The notes: a model not told the origin generated them from the sequence alone. Numbered from the stretch's first letter, positions 24,840-34,600 are shown. The stretch is 64,000 bases of DNA from Streptomyces sp. man185 (GCA_002551355.1 NTHE01000044.1:1-64000), one strand, 5' to 3'. Translations and numbers: made by a program.

Positions 24840-26735
24840 GTGGAGAACCTGATTGCGCTGCTCGTCGCGGCGCCCCTGCTCGGAGCGGCGGTCCTGCTCT
24901 GCGGCGGACGCCGGCTGGACAAGACGGGCCACTGGCTCGGCACCGCGCTCGCCGGCGCCTCGTTCGTCGTCGGACTGATCCTGTTCACCGACATGCTGGG
25001 GAAGGGCGCCGAGGACCGGGCCCTGCACCAGCATCTGTTCAGCTGGATTCCGGTGGAGGGCTTCCAGGCCGACATCGCCTTCCAGCTCGACCAGTTGTCG
25101 ATGACGTTCGTCCTGCTCATCACCGGTGTGGGCACGCTGATCCACATCTACTCCATCGGCTACATGGAGCACGACGAGCGCAGGCGCCGCTTCTTCGGCT
25201 ATCTCAACCTGTTCCTCGCGGCGATGCTCATCCTGGTCATCGCCGACAACTACCTTCTGCTGTACGTCGGGTGGGAGGGCGTCGGTCTGGCGTCGTTCCT
25301 GCTCATCGGCTTCTGGCAGCACAAGCCCACCGCGGCCACCGCCGCGAAGAAGGCCTTCCTGGTCAACCGGGTCGGCGACATGGGCCTGTCGATCGCGATC
25401 ATGCTGATGTTCACCACCTTCGGCACCTTCGCCTTCGGGCCGGTGCTGGAGTCGGCGGACGAGACGAGCCAGGGCAAGCTGACGGCCATCGGGCTGATGC
25501 TGCTGCTGGCCGCCTGCGGCAAGTCGGCCCAGGTGCCGCTGCAGTCCTGGCTCGGTGACGCGATGGAGGGCCCGACCCCGGTCTCGGCTCTCATCCACGC
25601 CGCGACCATGGTCACCGCCGGTGTCTATCTCATCGTCCGCTCCGGCGCGATCTTCAACGCCGCCCCGGACGCCCAACTGGTCGTCGTCATCGTCGGCGCG
25701 GTCACGCTGATCTTCGGTGCGATCGTCGGTTGCGCGAAGGACGACATCAAGAAGGCCCTCGCCGGCTCCACGATGTCCCAGATCGGCTACATGATCCTGG
25801 CCGCGGGCCTCGGCCCCATCGGCTACATCTTCGCGATCATGCACCTGGTGACGCACGGCTTCTTCAAGGCCGGGCTCTTCCTCGGCGCGGGCTCCGTCAT
25901 GCACGGCATGAACGACGAGGTCGACATGCGCAAGTACGGCGGCCTGCGGAAGTACATGCCGGTCACCTTCGTCACCTTCGGCCTCGGTTATCTGGCCATC
26001 ATCGGCTTCCCCGGCCTCTCCGGCTTCTTCTCCAAGGACAAGATCATCGAGGCGGCCTTCGCCAAGGGCGGAGCCGAGGGCTGGATCCTCGGCTCCGTGG
26101 CCCTGCTGGGCGCCGCGATCACCGCGTTCTACATGACGCGCGTGATGCTGATGACCTTCTTCGGCGAGAAGCGCTGGCAGCCGGACGCGGAAGGCCACGA
26201 GCCGCACCCGCACGAGTCCCCGAAGTCGATGACGATCCCGATGATCGTGCTGGCCTTCGGGTCGGTCTTCGCCGGCGGGTTCTTCGCGATCGGCGACCGG
26301 TTCGTCAACTGGCTGGAGCCGGTCACCGGTTACGACCACGGGCACTCCCCGCTGAGCGCGGCCACGGTCACCGGAGCCACCGTGGTGGCCCTGGTCATCG
26401 GCGTCGGCATCGCCTGGGCGATGTACGGGCGCAAGCCCGTGCCCGTCGTCGCCCCGCGCGGCTCGGTCCTCACCCGGGCCGCCCGCCGCGATCTCCTCCA
26501 GGACGACTTCAACCACGTGGTCCTGGTCCGCGGCGGCGAGCACCTCACCCGCTCGCTGGTCTACGTGGACCACTCCCTGGTCGACGGCGTCGTCAACGGC
26601 ACGGCCGCATCGGTCGGCGGGCTCTCCGGCCGGCTGCGCAAGCTCCAGAACGGCTACGCCCGCACCTACGCGGTCTCGATGTTCGGCGGTACGGCGGTCG
26701 TCATCGCCGCGACCCTGCTGATGAGGGCGGTCTGA
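24840..26735 (+). CDS. nuoL: NADH-quinone oxidoreductase subunit L (antiporter-like)
   Basis: 631 aa distal proton-pumping subunit. Typical blocks are YLLLYVGWEGVGLASFLLIGFW, the Lys/Glu channel residues around AAKKAFLVNRVGD and ALIHAATMVTAGVYLIVR, and KAGLFLGAGSVMHGMNDEVDMRKYGGL. The C-terminal ~130 residues hold the lateral helix and last membrane helix. GTG at 24840 has AAGGGG upstream. Confidence 0.95.
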   Translation: MENLIALLVAAPLLGAAVLLCGGRRLDKTGHWLGTALAGASFVVGLILFTDMLGKGAEDRALHQHLFSWIPVEGFQADIAFQLDQLSMTFVLLITGVGTLIHIYSIGYMEHDERRRRFFGYLNLFLAAMLILVIADNYLLLYVGWEGVGLASFLLIGFWQHKPTAATAAKKAFLVNRVGDMGLSIAIMLMFTTFGTFAFGPVLESADETSQGKLTAIGLMLLLAACGKSAQVPLQSWLGDAMEGPTPVSALIHAATMVTAGVYLIVRSGAIFNAAPDAQLVVVIVGAVTLIFGAIVGCAKDDIKKALAGSTMSQIGYMILAAGLGPIGYIFAIMHLVTHGFFKAGLFLGAGSVMHGMNDEVDMRKYGGLRKYMPVTFVTFGLGYLAIIGFPGLSGFFSKDKIIEAAFAKGGAEGWILGSVALLGAAITAFYMTRVMLMTFFGEKRWQPDAEGHEPHPHESPKSMTIPMIVLAFGSVFAGGFFAIGDRFVNWLEPVTGYDHGHSPLSAATVTGATVVALVIGVGIAWAMYGRKPVPVVAPRGSVLTRAARRDLLQDDFNHVVLVRGGEHLTRSLVYVDHSLVDGVVNGTAASVGGLSGRLRKLQNGYARTYAVSMFGGTAVVIAATLLMRAV

Positions 26736-26739
26736 TCAC

Positions 26740-28311
26740 ATGTCCTTTCCCCTCCTGACCGCGACGGCGGCGCTCCCGGCGATCGGCGCGATCGCCACCG
26801 CCGCCGTCCCCGCCGCGCGGCGCACCGCGGCCAAATGGCTCGCGCTGCTCTTCTCGCTCGGCACGCTCGTCCTGGCGGCCGTCGTCTTCCTCCGCTTCGA
26901 ACCGGGCGGCGACCGCTATCAGCTCACCGAGTCCCGGGCCTGGATCGCCGACTTCGGCGTCCGCTACGAACTGGGCGTGGACGGCATCGGGGTGGCGCTC
27001 CTCGGCCTCACCGCGCTGCTGATCCCGTTCGTCATCGTCGCCGGCTGGCACGACGCCGACCCCCTGGAGACGAAGTCCTCGCGCTGGCGTCCGACGCAGG
27101 GCTTCTTCGCCCTGATCCTCATGGTCGAGGCCATGGTGATCCTGTCGTTCGTCGCGACCGACGTCTTCCTCTTCTACATCCTGTTCGAAGCCATGCTCAT
27201 CCCGATGTACTTCCTCATCGGCGGCTTCGGCGACCGGGCCCACGCGGGCACCGACGAGAACGCAGCCGCCCAGCGTTCCTACGCGGCGGTCAAGTTCCTC
27301 CTCTACAACCTGGCCGGCGGTCTGATCATGCTGGCCGCGGTCATCGGCCTGTACGTGGTCGCGGGCAGCTTCTCGCTCTCCGAGATCGCCGAGGCCCGCG
27401 CCAACGGCTCCCTGGAGATGGCGACCAGCACCGAGCGGTGGCTGTTCCTCGGGTTCTTCCTCGCCTTCGCGATCAAGGCTCCGCTGTGGCCGCTGCACAC
27501 CTGGCTGCCCAACGCGATGGGCGAGGCGACCGCCCCGGTCGCCGTGCTGATCACCGCGATCGTCGACAAGGTCGGCACCTTCGCGATGCTCCGCTTCTGC
27601 CTCGGGCTCTTCCCGGAGGCCAGTAAGTGGGCGACGCCGGTGGTCATCACCCTGGCGCTGGTCTCCATCGTGTACGGGGCGCTCCTCGCGGTCGGCCAGC
27701 GCGACATCAAGCGGCTCATCGCCTACGCCTCGATCTCGCACTTCGGATTCATCATCCTGGGCATCTTCGCGATGACCAGCCAGGGCCAGTCGGGCGCCAC
27801 GCTCTACATGGTCAACCACGGCATCTCGACGGCCGCGCTGCTGCTGGTCGCCGGCTTCCTGATCACCCGGCGCGGCTCGCGGCTCATCGCGGACTACGGC
27901 GGGGTGCAGAAGGTCGCCCCCGTGCTGGCCGGGACGTTCCTCATCGGCGGGCTCGCCACCCTGTCGCTGCCCGGACTCGCCCCGTTCGTCAGTGAGTTCC
28001 TGGTCCTGGTCGGCACGTTCAGCGCGTATCCGGTGGCCGGCGTCATCGCCACCTCCGGCATCGTGCTCGCCGCGCTCTACGTCCTGGTCCTCTACCAGCG
28101 CACGATGACCGGCCCGGTGCGGGAATCGGTCCGCTCCATGCCGGACCTCAAGGCCCGTGAGCTGGCGGTCGCGCTTCCGCTGATCGCCGTGCTGATCTTC
28201 CTGGGCGTCTTCCCGAAGCCGCTCACCGAGGTCGTCAACCCGGCGGTGGAGCACACCATGTCCGACGTACAGAAGAAGGACCCCCAGCCCGAGGTGGAGG
28301 CCGCCAAGTGA
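26740..28311 (+). CDS. nuoM: NADH-quinone oxidoreductase subunit M (antiporter-like)
   Basis: 523 aa. Antiporter-like subunit with VDGIGVALLGLTALLIPFVI, FYILFEAMLIPMYFLIGGFG (channel Glu), KAPLWPLHTWLPNAMGEATAPVAVLI (channel Lys) and RDIKRLIAYASISHFGFIILG. It starts 4 nt after nuoL and ends overlapping nuoN as GTGA. Confidence 0.95.
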   Translation: MSFPLLTATAALPAIGAIATAAVPAARRTAAKWLALLFSLGTLVLAAVVFLRFEPGGDRYQLTESRAWIADFGVRYELGVDGIGVALLGLTALLIPFVIVAGWHDADPLETKSSRWRPTQGFFALILMVEAMVILSFVATDVFLFYILFEAMLIPMYFLIGGFGDRAHAGTDENAAAQRSYAAVKFLLYNLAGGLIMLAAVIGLYVVAGSFSLSEIAEARANGSLEMATSTERWLFLGFFLAFAIKAPLWPLHTWLPNAMGEATAPVAVLITAIVDKVGTFAMLRFCLGLFPEASKWATPVVITLALVSIVYGALLAVGQRDIKRLIAYASISHFGFIILGIFAMTSQGQSGATLYMVNHGISTAALLLVAGFLITRRGSRLIADYGGVQKVAPVLAGTFLIGGLATLSLPGLAPFVSEFLVLVGTFSAYPVAGVIATSGIVLAALYVLVLYQRTMTGPVRESVRSMPDLKARELAVALPLIAVLIFLGVFPKPLTEVVNPAVEHTMSDVQKKDPQPEVEAAK

Positions 28312-29972
28312 GCGCAACAGCTGTCCACAGTCTGTGGACGACGGCGAGCGGGGTGACATCGGCGGCACCGGGCGACTCGTTCACCATGCCGAAGATCGAG
28401 TACACCCAGCTGATGCCGGTCCTGATCATCCTGGTCGCCGCCGTGCTGGGCATCCTGGTGGAGGCCTTCGTGCCGCGCCGGGCCCGCTACCACAGCCAGC
28501 TCTTCCTGACCGTGGTGGCGGCCGCCGCCTCGTTCGCCGCGATCGTCGGCCTCGCGGCCGGCGGATACGGCACCACGAAGGCCATGATCGCGGCCGAGGG
28601 CGCCATCGCGATCGACGGCCCCACCCTGTTCCTCCAGGGCACCATTCTCCTGGTCGCCATGGTGGCGGTGTTCACGTTCGCCGAGCGCCGGCTGGACCCC
28701 ACCGCCCACGGCAACCGGGTCGACTCCTTCGCCGCCCAGGCCGGAGCCGTACCGGGCGGCGAGGGCGAGAAGGCCGCCGTGCGGGCCGGGTTCACCACCA
28801 CCGAGGTCTTCCCGCTGCTCCTCTTCTCGGTGGCGGGGCTGCTGGTCTTCCCGGCCGCCAATGACCTGCTGACCCTTTTCATCGCCCTGGAGGTCTTCTC
28901 CCTCCCGCTCTACCTCCTGTGCGCAGTGGCCCGCCGCAAGCGGCTGCTGTCGCAGGAAGCGGCCGTGAAGTACTTCCTGCTCGGCGCGTTCTCCTCGGCG
29001 TTCTTCCTCTTCGGGATCGCGCTCCTCTACGGCTACGCGGGCTCCCTCGCGTACGCCGACATCGCCAATGTCGTCGACGGCTCGGTCCTGGAGATCGATC
29101 CGGCCCTCGCCGACACCATGGGCAACGACGCGCTGCTGCTCATCGGCGGCGCGATGATCCTGGTCGGTCTGCTCTTCAAGGTCGGCGCGATCCCGTTCCA
29201 CATGTGGACCCCGGACGTCTATCAGGGCGCCCCGACCCCGGTGACCGGCTTCATGGCCGCCGCCACGAAGGTCGCCGCGTTCGGCGCGATGCTGCGCCTG
29301 CTGTACGTGGCACTGCCGGGCCTCACGTGGGACCTGCGGCCGGTCATGTGGGCGGTGGCGATCATCACGATGCTGGGCGGCGCGATCGTCGCGATCACCC
29401 AGACCGACATCAAGCGACTGCTGGCCTACTCCTCGATCGCGCACGCGGGCTTCATCCTCGCGGGCGTCATCGCGGCCAGCCCGGAAGGCATCTCCTCGGT
29501 CCTCTTCTACCTACTGGCCTACTCCTTCGTGACGGTCGGCGCGTTCGCCGTCGTCACGCTGGTGCGGGACGCGGGCGGCGAGGCCACCCACCTGTCGAAG
29601 TGGGCCGGGCTCGGCCGCCGCTCGCCGCTGGTCGCGGCGGTCTTCGCGGTGTTCCTGCTGGCCTTCGCGGGCATCCCGCTGACCTCCGGGTTCTCCGGGA
29701 AGTTCGCGGTGTTCAAGGCGGCCGCCGAGGGCGGTGCGGGCGCACTGGTGGTCGTCGGTGTGCTCTCCTCGGCCGTCGCGGCGTTCTTCTACATCCGCGT
29801 GATCGTCCTGATGTTCTTCAGCGAGCCGAAGGCGGACGGCCCCACGGTCGCCGTCCCGTCCCCGCTGACCATGACGACGATCGCGGTCGGCGTCGCCGTC
29901 ACCCTGGTGCTGGGCCTGGCCCCGCAGTACTTCCTGGACCTGGCGAGCCAGGCGGGAGTCTTCGTGCGGTAG
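28308..29972 (+). CDS. nuoN: NADH-quinone oxidoreductase subunit N (antiporter-like)
   Basis: 554 aa. Third antiporter-like pump subunit; blocks include LFSVAGLLVFPAANDLLTLFIALEVFSLPLYLL, GAIPFHMWTPDVYQGAPTPVTGFMAAATKVAAF and DIKRLLAYSSIAHAGFILAG. The first ~35 residues precede the first helix. The start region contains a palindrome GTCCACAG-T-CTGTGGAC (28323-28339). A 21-bp hairpin follows the stop, ending the operon. Confidence 0.94.
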   Translation: MSATAVHSLWTTASGVTSAAPGDSFTMPKIEYTQLMPVLIILVAAVLGILVEAFVPRRARYHSQLFLTVVAAAASFAAIVGLAAGGYGTTKAMIAAEGAIAIDGPTLFLQGTILLVAMVAVFTFAERRLDPTAHGNRVDSFAAQAGAVPGGEGEKAAVRAGFTTTEVFPLLLFSVAGLLVFPAANDLLTLFIALEVFSLPLYLLCAVARRKRLLSQEAAVKYFLLGAFSSAFFLFGIALLYGYAGSLAYADIANVVDGSVLEIDPALADTMGNDALLLIGGAMILVGLLFKVGAIPFHMWTPDVYQGAPTPVTGFMAAATKVAAFGAMLRLLYVALPGLTWDLRPVMWAVAIITMLGGAIVAITQTDIKRLLAYSSIAHAGFILAGVIAASPEGISSVLFYLLAYSFVTVGAFAVVTLVRDAGGEATHLSKWAGLGRRSPLVAAVFAVFLLAFAGIPLTSGFSGKFAVFKAAAEGGAGALVVVGVLSSAVAAFFYIRVIVLMFFSEPKADGPTVAVPSPLTMTTIAVGVAVTLVLGLAPQYFLDLASQAGVFVR

Positions 29973-29998
29973 CCCGCGCGCAAGCCCCGCAGTATGAG

Positions 29999-30051
29999 CG
30001 ACGACAACGCCGGACGGTCGGTTATCCACAGACCGTCCGGCGTTGTCGTCG
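29999..30051. terminator. 21-bp perfect hairpin ending the nuo operon, with a DnaA-box loop
   Basis: 29999-30019 pairs perfectly with 30031-30051; the 11-nt loop GGTTATCCACA contains TTATCCACA, a canonical DnaA box. There is no U-tract. It lies 27 nt after nuoN and upstream of recQ, so termination is the expected role. Confidence 0.75.
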
Positions 30052-30138
30052 GCTCCGCCTATCGTGGACGGGGACGAGAGCAGGACGGACGGGTCCGGGC
30101 GTGCGGATCCTCGGGGGAACAGAGCATGGGGCGTGAGC

Positions 30139-32208
30139 ATGGATGAGACCGGGACGGTGACCGACACCGACGCGGGAGGCGAGAGCGAGGCGCGGCGCAC
30201 ACTGCACCGCGTCTTCGGGTACGAGTCGTTCCGCGGCGAGCAGGGCGCGATCATCGAGCATGTGGTGGCGGGCGGCGACGCGGTCGTGCTCATGCCCACC
30301 GGTGGCGGAAAGTCCCTCTGCTACCAGATCCCGTCCCTGGTCCGGCGGGGCACCGGCGTCGTCGTCTCCCCGCTGATCGCCCTCATGCAGGACCAGGTCG
30401 ACGCCCTGCGGGCGCTCGGCGTCCGGGCCGGCTTCATGAACTCCACGCAGGACTTCGACGAGCGCCGCTCGATGGAGGCGCAGTTCCTCGCGGGCGAGCT
30501 GGACATCCTCTACCTGGCCCCCGAGCGCCTGCGCCTGGACTCCACCCTCTCCCTGCTGGCCCGGGGCGAGGTCTCCGTCTTCGCGATCGACGAGGCGCAC
30601 TGCGTCGCCCAGTGGGGCCACGACTTCCGCCCCGACTATCTGGCGCTGTCCGTGCTCGGTGAGCGCTGGCCGGACGTGCCGCGCATCGCCCTGACGGCGA
30701 CCGCGACGAACGCCACGCACGAGGAGATCACCCGCCGGCTCGGCATGCCGGACGCGAAGCACTTCGTCGCGAGCTTCGACCGGCCGAACATCCAGTACCG
30801 GATCGTGCCGAAGTCCGAGCCGAAGAAGCAGCTCCTCTCCTTCCTCAAGGAGGAGCACGCCGGCGACGCGGGCATCGTCTACTGCCTCTCGCGCAACTCC
30901 ACCGAGAAGATCGCGGAGTATCTGAGCGGCAACGGCGTGGAGGCCGTTCCGTACCACGCGGGCCTGGACGCCGGGACGCGCGCCGCCCACCAGGCGCGGT
31001 TCCTCCGTGAGGAGGGGCTCGTCGTCGTCGCGACGATCGCGTTCGGGATGGGCATCGACAAGCCGGACGTCCGCTTCGTCGCCCACGTCGACCTCCCCAA
31101 GTCCGTCGAGGGCTACTACCAGGAGACGGGCCGCGCAGGCCGTGACGGGGAGCCGTCCACGGCCTGGATGGCCTACGGACTCCAGGACGTCGTCCAGCAG
31201 CGCAAGCTCATCCAGGGCGGTGACGGCGACGAGGCCCACCGCCGCCGGGCCGCAGCCCACCTGGACTCGATGCTGGCGCTCTGCGAGACGGTCCAGTGCC
31301 GCCGGGCCCAGCTCCTCACCTACTTCGGCCAGGAGCCCACCGCCGCCGCCTGCGGCAACTGCGACACCTGCCTCACCCCGCCGGAGACCTGGGACGGCAC
31401 GGTCGTCTCGCAGAAGCTGCTCTCCACGGTGGTGCGACTGAAGCGCGAGCGGAACCAGAAGTTCGGCGCGGGCCAGATCATCGACATCCTGCTCGGCCGC
31501 AAGACCGCCAAGGTCATCCAGTTCGACCACGACCAGCTCTCCGTCTTCGGCATCGGCGAGGAGCTGGCCGAGGCGGAGTGGCGCGGTGTGGTCCGCCAGC
31601 TCCTGGCCCAGGGCCTGCTCGCGGTCGAGGGGGAGTACGGCACGCTGGTCCTGACCGACGAGAGCGCGACGGTGCTCGGCCGCGAGCGGGAGGTGCTGCT
31701 CCGCAAGGAGCCGAAGAAGCCGACGTCCCGCTCGTCGTCCTCGGCGGGCGGCGGCAGGGGTGCCAAGGGCAAGGCGGCCGCCGCCGACCTCCCCGAGTCC
31801 GCCGTCCCGGTCTTCGAGGCGCTGCGCGCCTGGCGCGGGGCGACGGCGAAGGAGCAGGGCGTCCCGGCGTACGTGATCTTCCACGACGCGACGCTGCGGG
31901 AGATCGCGACCGTCCACCCGACGACGATCGGAGGGCTGGGGGGCATCAGCGGCCTGGGCGAGAAGAAGCTCGCGACGTACGGGGAGGGTGTGCTGGAGGT
32001 CCTGGAACAGACCCCGGCAGGCGAGGCACCCGCGCCCGCGGAAGCGTCTGCCCCGGCTCCTCGCGGGGCCACTGCCCCCGCGTCCCGCCCGGCCTCCGCC
32101 CCCGCCCCGCGCCGGGCCCCGGCCCGTGAGCAGACCCCGGCCGCTTCGGCCCCGCAGCCCAGCGACCCCGAGTTCGCCTGGGACGAGGAACCGCCCGAGT
32201 ACGAGTGA
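30139..32208 (+). CDS. recQ: ATP-dependent DNA helicase RecQ
   Basis: 689 aa 3'-5' helicase. Walker A TGGGKS at residues 54-59 (LMPTGGGKSLCYQIP), DEAH box (AIDEAHCVAQWGHDFRPDY), motif VI GRAGRDG, zinc-binding Cys (CGNCDTC) and winged-helix RQC region, then an HRDC domain (~560-630: VFEALRAWRGATAKEQGVPAYVIF). The last ~60 residues are a Pro/Ala-rich tail. I chose ATG 30139 (GGGG 7 nt upstream); GTG 30133 is also possible, while an earlier GTG lies inside the terminator hairpin. Confidence 0.93.
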   Translation: MDETGTVTDTDAGGESEARRTLHRVFGYESFRGEQGAIIEHVVAGGDAVVLMPTGGGKSLCYQIPSLVRRGTGVVVSPLIALMQDQVDALRALGVRAGFMNSTQDFDERRSMEAQFLAGELDILYLAPERLRLDSTLSLLARGEVSVFAIDEAHCVAQWGHDFRPDYLALSVLGERWPDVPRIALTATATNATHEEITRRLGMPDAKHFVASFDRPNIQYRIVPKSEPKKQLLSFLKEEHAGDAGIVYCLSRNSTEKIAEYLSGNGVEAVPYHAGLDAGTRAAHQARFLREEGLVVVATIAFGMGIDKPDVRFVAHVDLPKSVEGYYQETGRAGRDGEPSTAWMAYGLQDVVQQRKLIQGGDGDEAHRRRAAAHLDSMLALCETVQCRRAQLLTYFGQEPTAAACGNCDTCLTPPETWDGTVVSQKLLSTVVRLKRERNQKFGAGQIIDILLGRKTAKVIQFDHDQLSVFGIGEELAEAEWRGVVRQLLAQGLLAVEGEYGTLVLTDESATVLGREREVLLRKEPKKPTSRSSSSAGGGRGAKGKAAAADLPESAVPVFEALRAWRGATAKEQGVPAYVIFHDATLREIATVHPTTIGGLGGISGLGEKKLATYGEGVLEVLEQTPAGEAPAPAEASAPAPRGATAPASRPASAPAPRRAPAREQTPAASAPQPSDPEFAWDEEPPEYE

Positions 32209-32234
32209 GGCGCGGGCCGGGCGGCGGGGGAGAC

Positions 32235-32843
32235 CTACTCCGATCCCGCCGCCCGTCGGCGGGCCGTGATCGCCGTCAGATCCAGGTCCAGGGGGAACGG
32301 CACCGACACCTTCATCCGGTCGTGGAAGATCCCGGTCGAGGTGTACGCGCCGGTGGCGGGCTCCCGCTCGAAGACGTACACCACGGCACGCCCGTCGTGG
32401 TTCTCCACCCGCCAGTAGTGCGGGATGGTCGCGCGGGCGTACTTCACGGGCTTGGTCTCCCGGTCGCGGGACCGGGACTCCGGCGAGACGACCTCGATGG
32501 CCAGGCGCACCGCCTCGGCCGGGAACCGGGTCTGGTTCGGGTCCTGGACGACGTCACCGTCGATGACGATCACATCGGGTTCGGGCCGGTTGTAGCGGTC
32601 GATGTCGATGGTGAACTCGCGCACGACCTCCAACTCGGGCGGCACCAGGGACTGCAGCTGCCAGTTGAAGAAGTCGACCGCTCGTGAATGGAACAGGGTC
32701 TGCGGACTCACGAAGACGAGGCTCCCGTCGATCAGCTCCGTGTGCGGAGGCAGATCCGGGAGTGTGTCCAGGTCATCGGCGGTCCAGCCGCCCTCGGGCG
32801 GGACCGCCCACCGCGGCTCGGAGGCCTCGGGTTCGATGCTCAT
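32235..32843 (-). CDS. Uma2-family (DUF820) PD-(D/E)XK nuclease-fold protein
   Basis: 202 aa. The Uma2 fold is recognisable: HTELIDGSLVFVSPQTLFHSRAVDFF, RPEPDVIVIDGD (catalytic Asp), LAIEVVSPESRSRDRETKPVKYARATIPHYW (Glu and Lys). The family has a restriction-endonuclease-like core and is very numerous in streptomycetes, but its cellular role is not established. Three close in-frame ATGs (32855, 32846, 32843) exist; I chose 32843 because GGGAG sits 5 nt upstream. It converges with recQ. Confidence 0.87.
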   Translation of the reverse strand: MSIEPEASEPRWAVPPEGGWTADDLDTLPDLPPHTELIDGSLVFVSPQTLFHSRAVDFFNWQLQSLVPPELEVVREFTIDIDRYNRPEPDVIVIDGDVVQDPNQTRFPAEAVRLAIEVVSPESRSRDRETKPVKYARATIPHYWRVENHDGRAVVYVFEREPATGAYTSTGIFHDRMKVSVPFPLDLDLTAITARRRAAGSE

Positions 32844-32950
32844 CATTGCTCCCATGGGGAGGAGTCTCGCGGGCCCGACCAGCGTATCCGCCGGAAACCG
32901 GATCCGGACGACCCGAACGTGCGAACGGCCTCGGCCGGTGATGGCACCGC

Positions 32951-34408
32951 CTAGCCGGCCGAGCAGCTCAGATCGCGTGCCGGGCGCTTGCCCGTGGTGA
33001 GGAAGGTGGTCGTCGCCTCGGTGGCGCAGGTGTTGGCGCCGAAGGGGTAGACGCCGTGGCCGCCCTGGTCGGCGGTGACCATCCTGGCCCGTTGGCCCAG
33101 TGCCTGCCGGAGCTTCAGGGCTCCCGCCAGCGGGGTTCCCGGGTCGCGTTCGTTCTGGACCAGCAGGATGTTCGACGGCCCCCTGTCGCCGATGCGCACC
33201 GGCGGCTCGCGGTGCTCGGACGGCCAGGACGCGCAGGGGGTGACGTTCGCCGTGGAGCCGCCGAGCTTGGGGTACCGCGCGCGGTCGGCCAGGACGTTCA
33301 GTTGGTAGCCGAGCTGGTGGCGGGGCCACCGGGAGTCCGCGCACAGGACATGGAGGCGGGAGGCGGCGGAGTTCTCCTGGTCCGGTGTCGGCTCGAAGGG
33401 GTAGGGCTTCCCGGCCTTCAGGGTCTGCCACATCTTCGCCAGCTCCGGAAGCTGTGCGTCCGAGTACATCAGTTCCAGGGTCAGCCCGCGGAACAGGGTT
33501 CCGGTGATGTTCCCTTGCGGCTCGGCGTCCAGGCGGCGGGCGAGGGCGGAGTACGTGGCCTCCACCTCGGCCGGGGTGGTGCCCAGACCGTACTCGGGGT
33601 GCGCGGACGCGAACGCCGCGAAGTCGGGGAACCGGTCCTCCATGCCGCGGGCCAGCAGCCGGAACGCGGTGACGTCGTAGCCGCGCGGGCCGAGGGCGCT
33701 GTCGAGCACGATCCGGTCGCCGTGCCCGGGGAAGAGTTGCGCGTAGGTGGCGCCGAGCTGGGTGCCGTACGAGGCGCCGAGATAGGAGATCCTGGGCTCG
33801 CCGATCGCGGCCCGGATGCGGTCCATGTCCCGCGCGGTGTTCGCCGTCGTGGTGTGCGGCAGCATCCACGCGGTGCCCGACGCGGCGCACTGCTGGGCGA
33901 GGGTGCGCGCGTACCGCGCCTCGCGCACCACGTCACCCGGGTTGTGGGCGTACGTGGGGAACGCACCGCGCTTCAGCTGGGCCGGCGTCAGGTCGCAGGT
34001 CACCGGGGTGCTGCGGCCCACACCGCGCGGGTCCATGCCGATGATGTCGTAGGTGTCCAGCACCTGTCGGGGCAGCGTCGCCCCCAGGGCCAACGGGTAG
34101 CCCAGGCCGGAGCCACCGGGGCCGCCCGGGTTGGTGAGCAGCGCACCGCGGCGCTGCGCGGGCTTCTGGCTCGGCAGCCGGGAGACCGCGATCTCGATCT
34201 GGCGGCCTCCGGGGTCGCGGTAGTCCAGCGGAACCTTCAGCGTGCCGCACTGGAGCTGCTTGGGAGGGTTCGTCCCCGGACAGGGCCCCCACTTCAGCGG
34301 TGCCGGTGCGGTGGCCGCCGCGTCCGGTGCCGCGCCCGAGGCCGGGGCGACCCAGGTCGCGACGACGGCGGTCGCGGCGAGAGCCAGTGCCAGGGGTTTC
34401 CGGCGCAT
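32951..34408 (-). CDS. Secreted alpha/beta hydrolase, tripeptidyl aminopeptidase-like (TAP C-terminal domain)
   Basis: 485 aa. Signal peptide at 1-26 (MRRKPLALALAATAVVATWVAPASG). The S33-type hydrolase fold has the oxyanion segment NPGGPGGSG, the nucleophile Ser in LGASYGTQLG, Asp in VQNERDPGTPLAGA and His in DQGGHGVYPFG; the last third is the TAP-like domain with paired Cys. Homologues (SlpD/SlpE/Tap) release N-terminal tripeptides from extracellular proteins. GGAGGACTT precedes the ATG. Confidence 0.9.
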   Translation of the reverse strand: MRRKPLALALAATAVVATWVAPASGAAPDAAATAPAPLKWGPCPGTNPPKQLQCGTLKVPLDYRDPGGRQIEIAVSRLPSQKPAQRRGALLTNPGGPGGSGLGYPLALGATLPRQVLDTYDIIGMDPRGVGRSTPVTCDLTPAQLKRGAFPTYAHNPGDVVREARYARTLAQQCAASGTAWMLPHTTTANTARDMDRIRAAIGEPRISYLGASYGTQLGATYAQLFPGHGDRIVLDSALGPRGYDVTAFRLLARGMEDRFPDFAAFASAHPEYGLGTTPAEVEATYSALARRLDAEPQGNITGTLFRGLTLELMYSDAQLPELAKMWQTLKAGKPYPFEPTPDQENSAASRLHVLCADSRWPRHQLGYQLNVLADRARYPKLGGSTANVTPCASWPSEHREPPVRIGDRGPSNILLVQNERDPGTPLAGALKLRQALGQRARMVTADQGGHGVYPFGANTCATEATTTFLTTGKRPARDLSCSAG

Positions 34409-34524
34409 ACGAAGTCCTCCTCGTCGTCCGTGAGAAAGCCCCAGTCTTCCGACCGCGCGGTCGTCCGCACATCGCCCGCCCGGGCCGTCGTGCCCGGCAC
34501 CGGAGGCGAGTGCGCGGACGCGGA

Positions 34525-34544
34525 CCTTCGACCGGAGTCGAAGG
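34525..34544. promoter_or_regulatory. Inverted repeat upstream of the two-component operon
   Basis: CCTTCGAC-CGGA-GTCGAAGG: perfect 8-bp arms, lying ~56-75 nt before the predicted start of the kinase transcript. The position suits an activator such as the co-encoded LuxR-type response regulator (inference). Confidence 0.4.
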
Positions 34545-34587
34545 CGTTCCCCTTCCCAGGTCGTACGTCCCGGCCGGGCGGCGTCGC

Positions 34588-34600
34588 GATAATGAACCGA
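34588..34600 (+). promoter_or_regulatory. -10 element of a probably leaderless kinase mRNA
   Basis: GATAAT (34588-34593) lies 6 nt before the ATG at 34600, and no ribosome site is present, so transcription probably begins at the start codon. Confidence 0.45.

Noticed and set aside
26701..29444. Long minus-strand open frames opposite nuoM and nuoN
   Set aside because: Low-complexity Arg/Glu/Asp/Gln strings typical of antisense frames in GC-rich genes.
30043..30138. Earlier GTG start for recQ
   Set aside because: It lies inside the 21-bp terminator hairpin and has no ribosome site.
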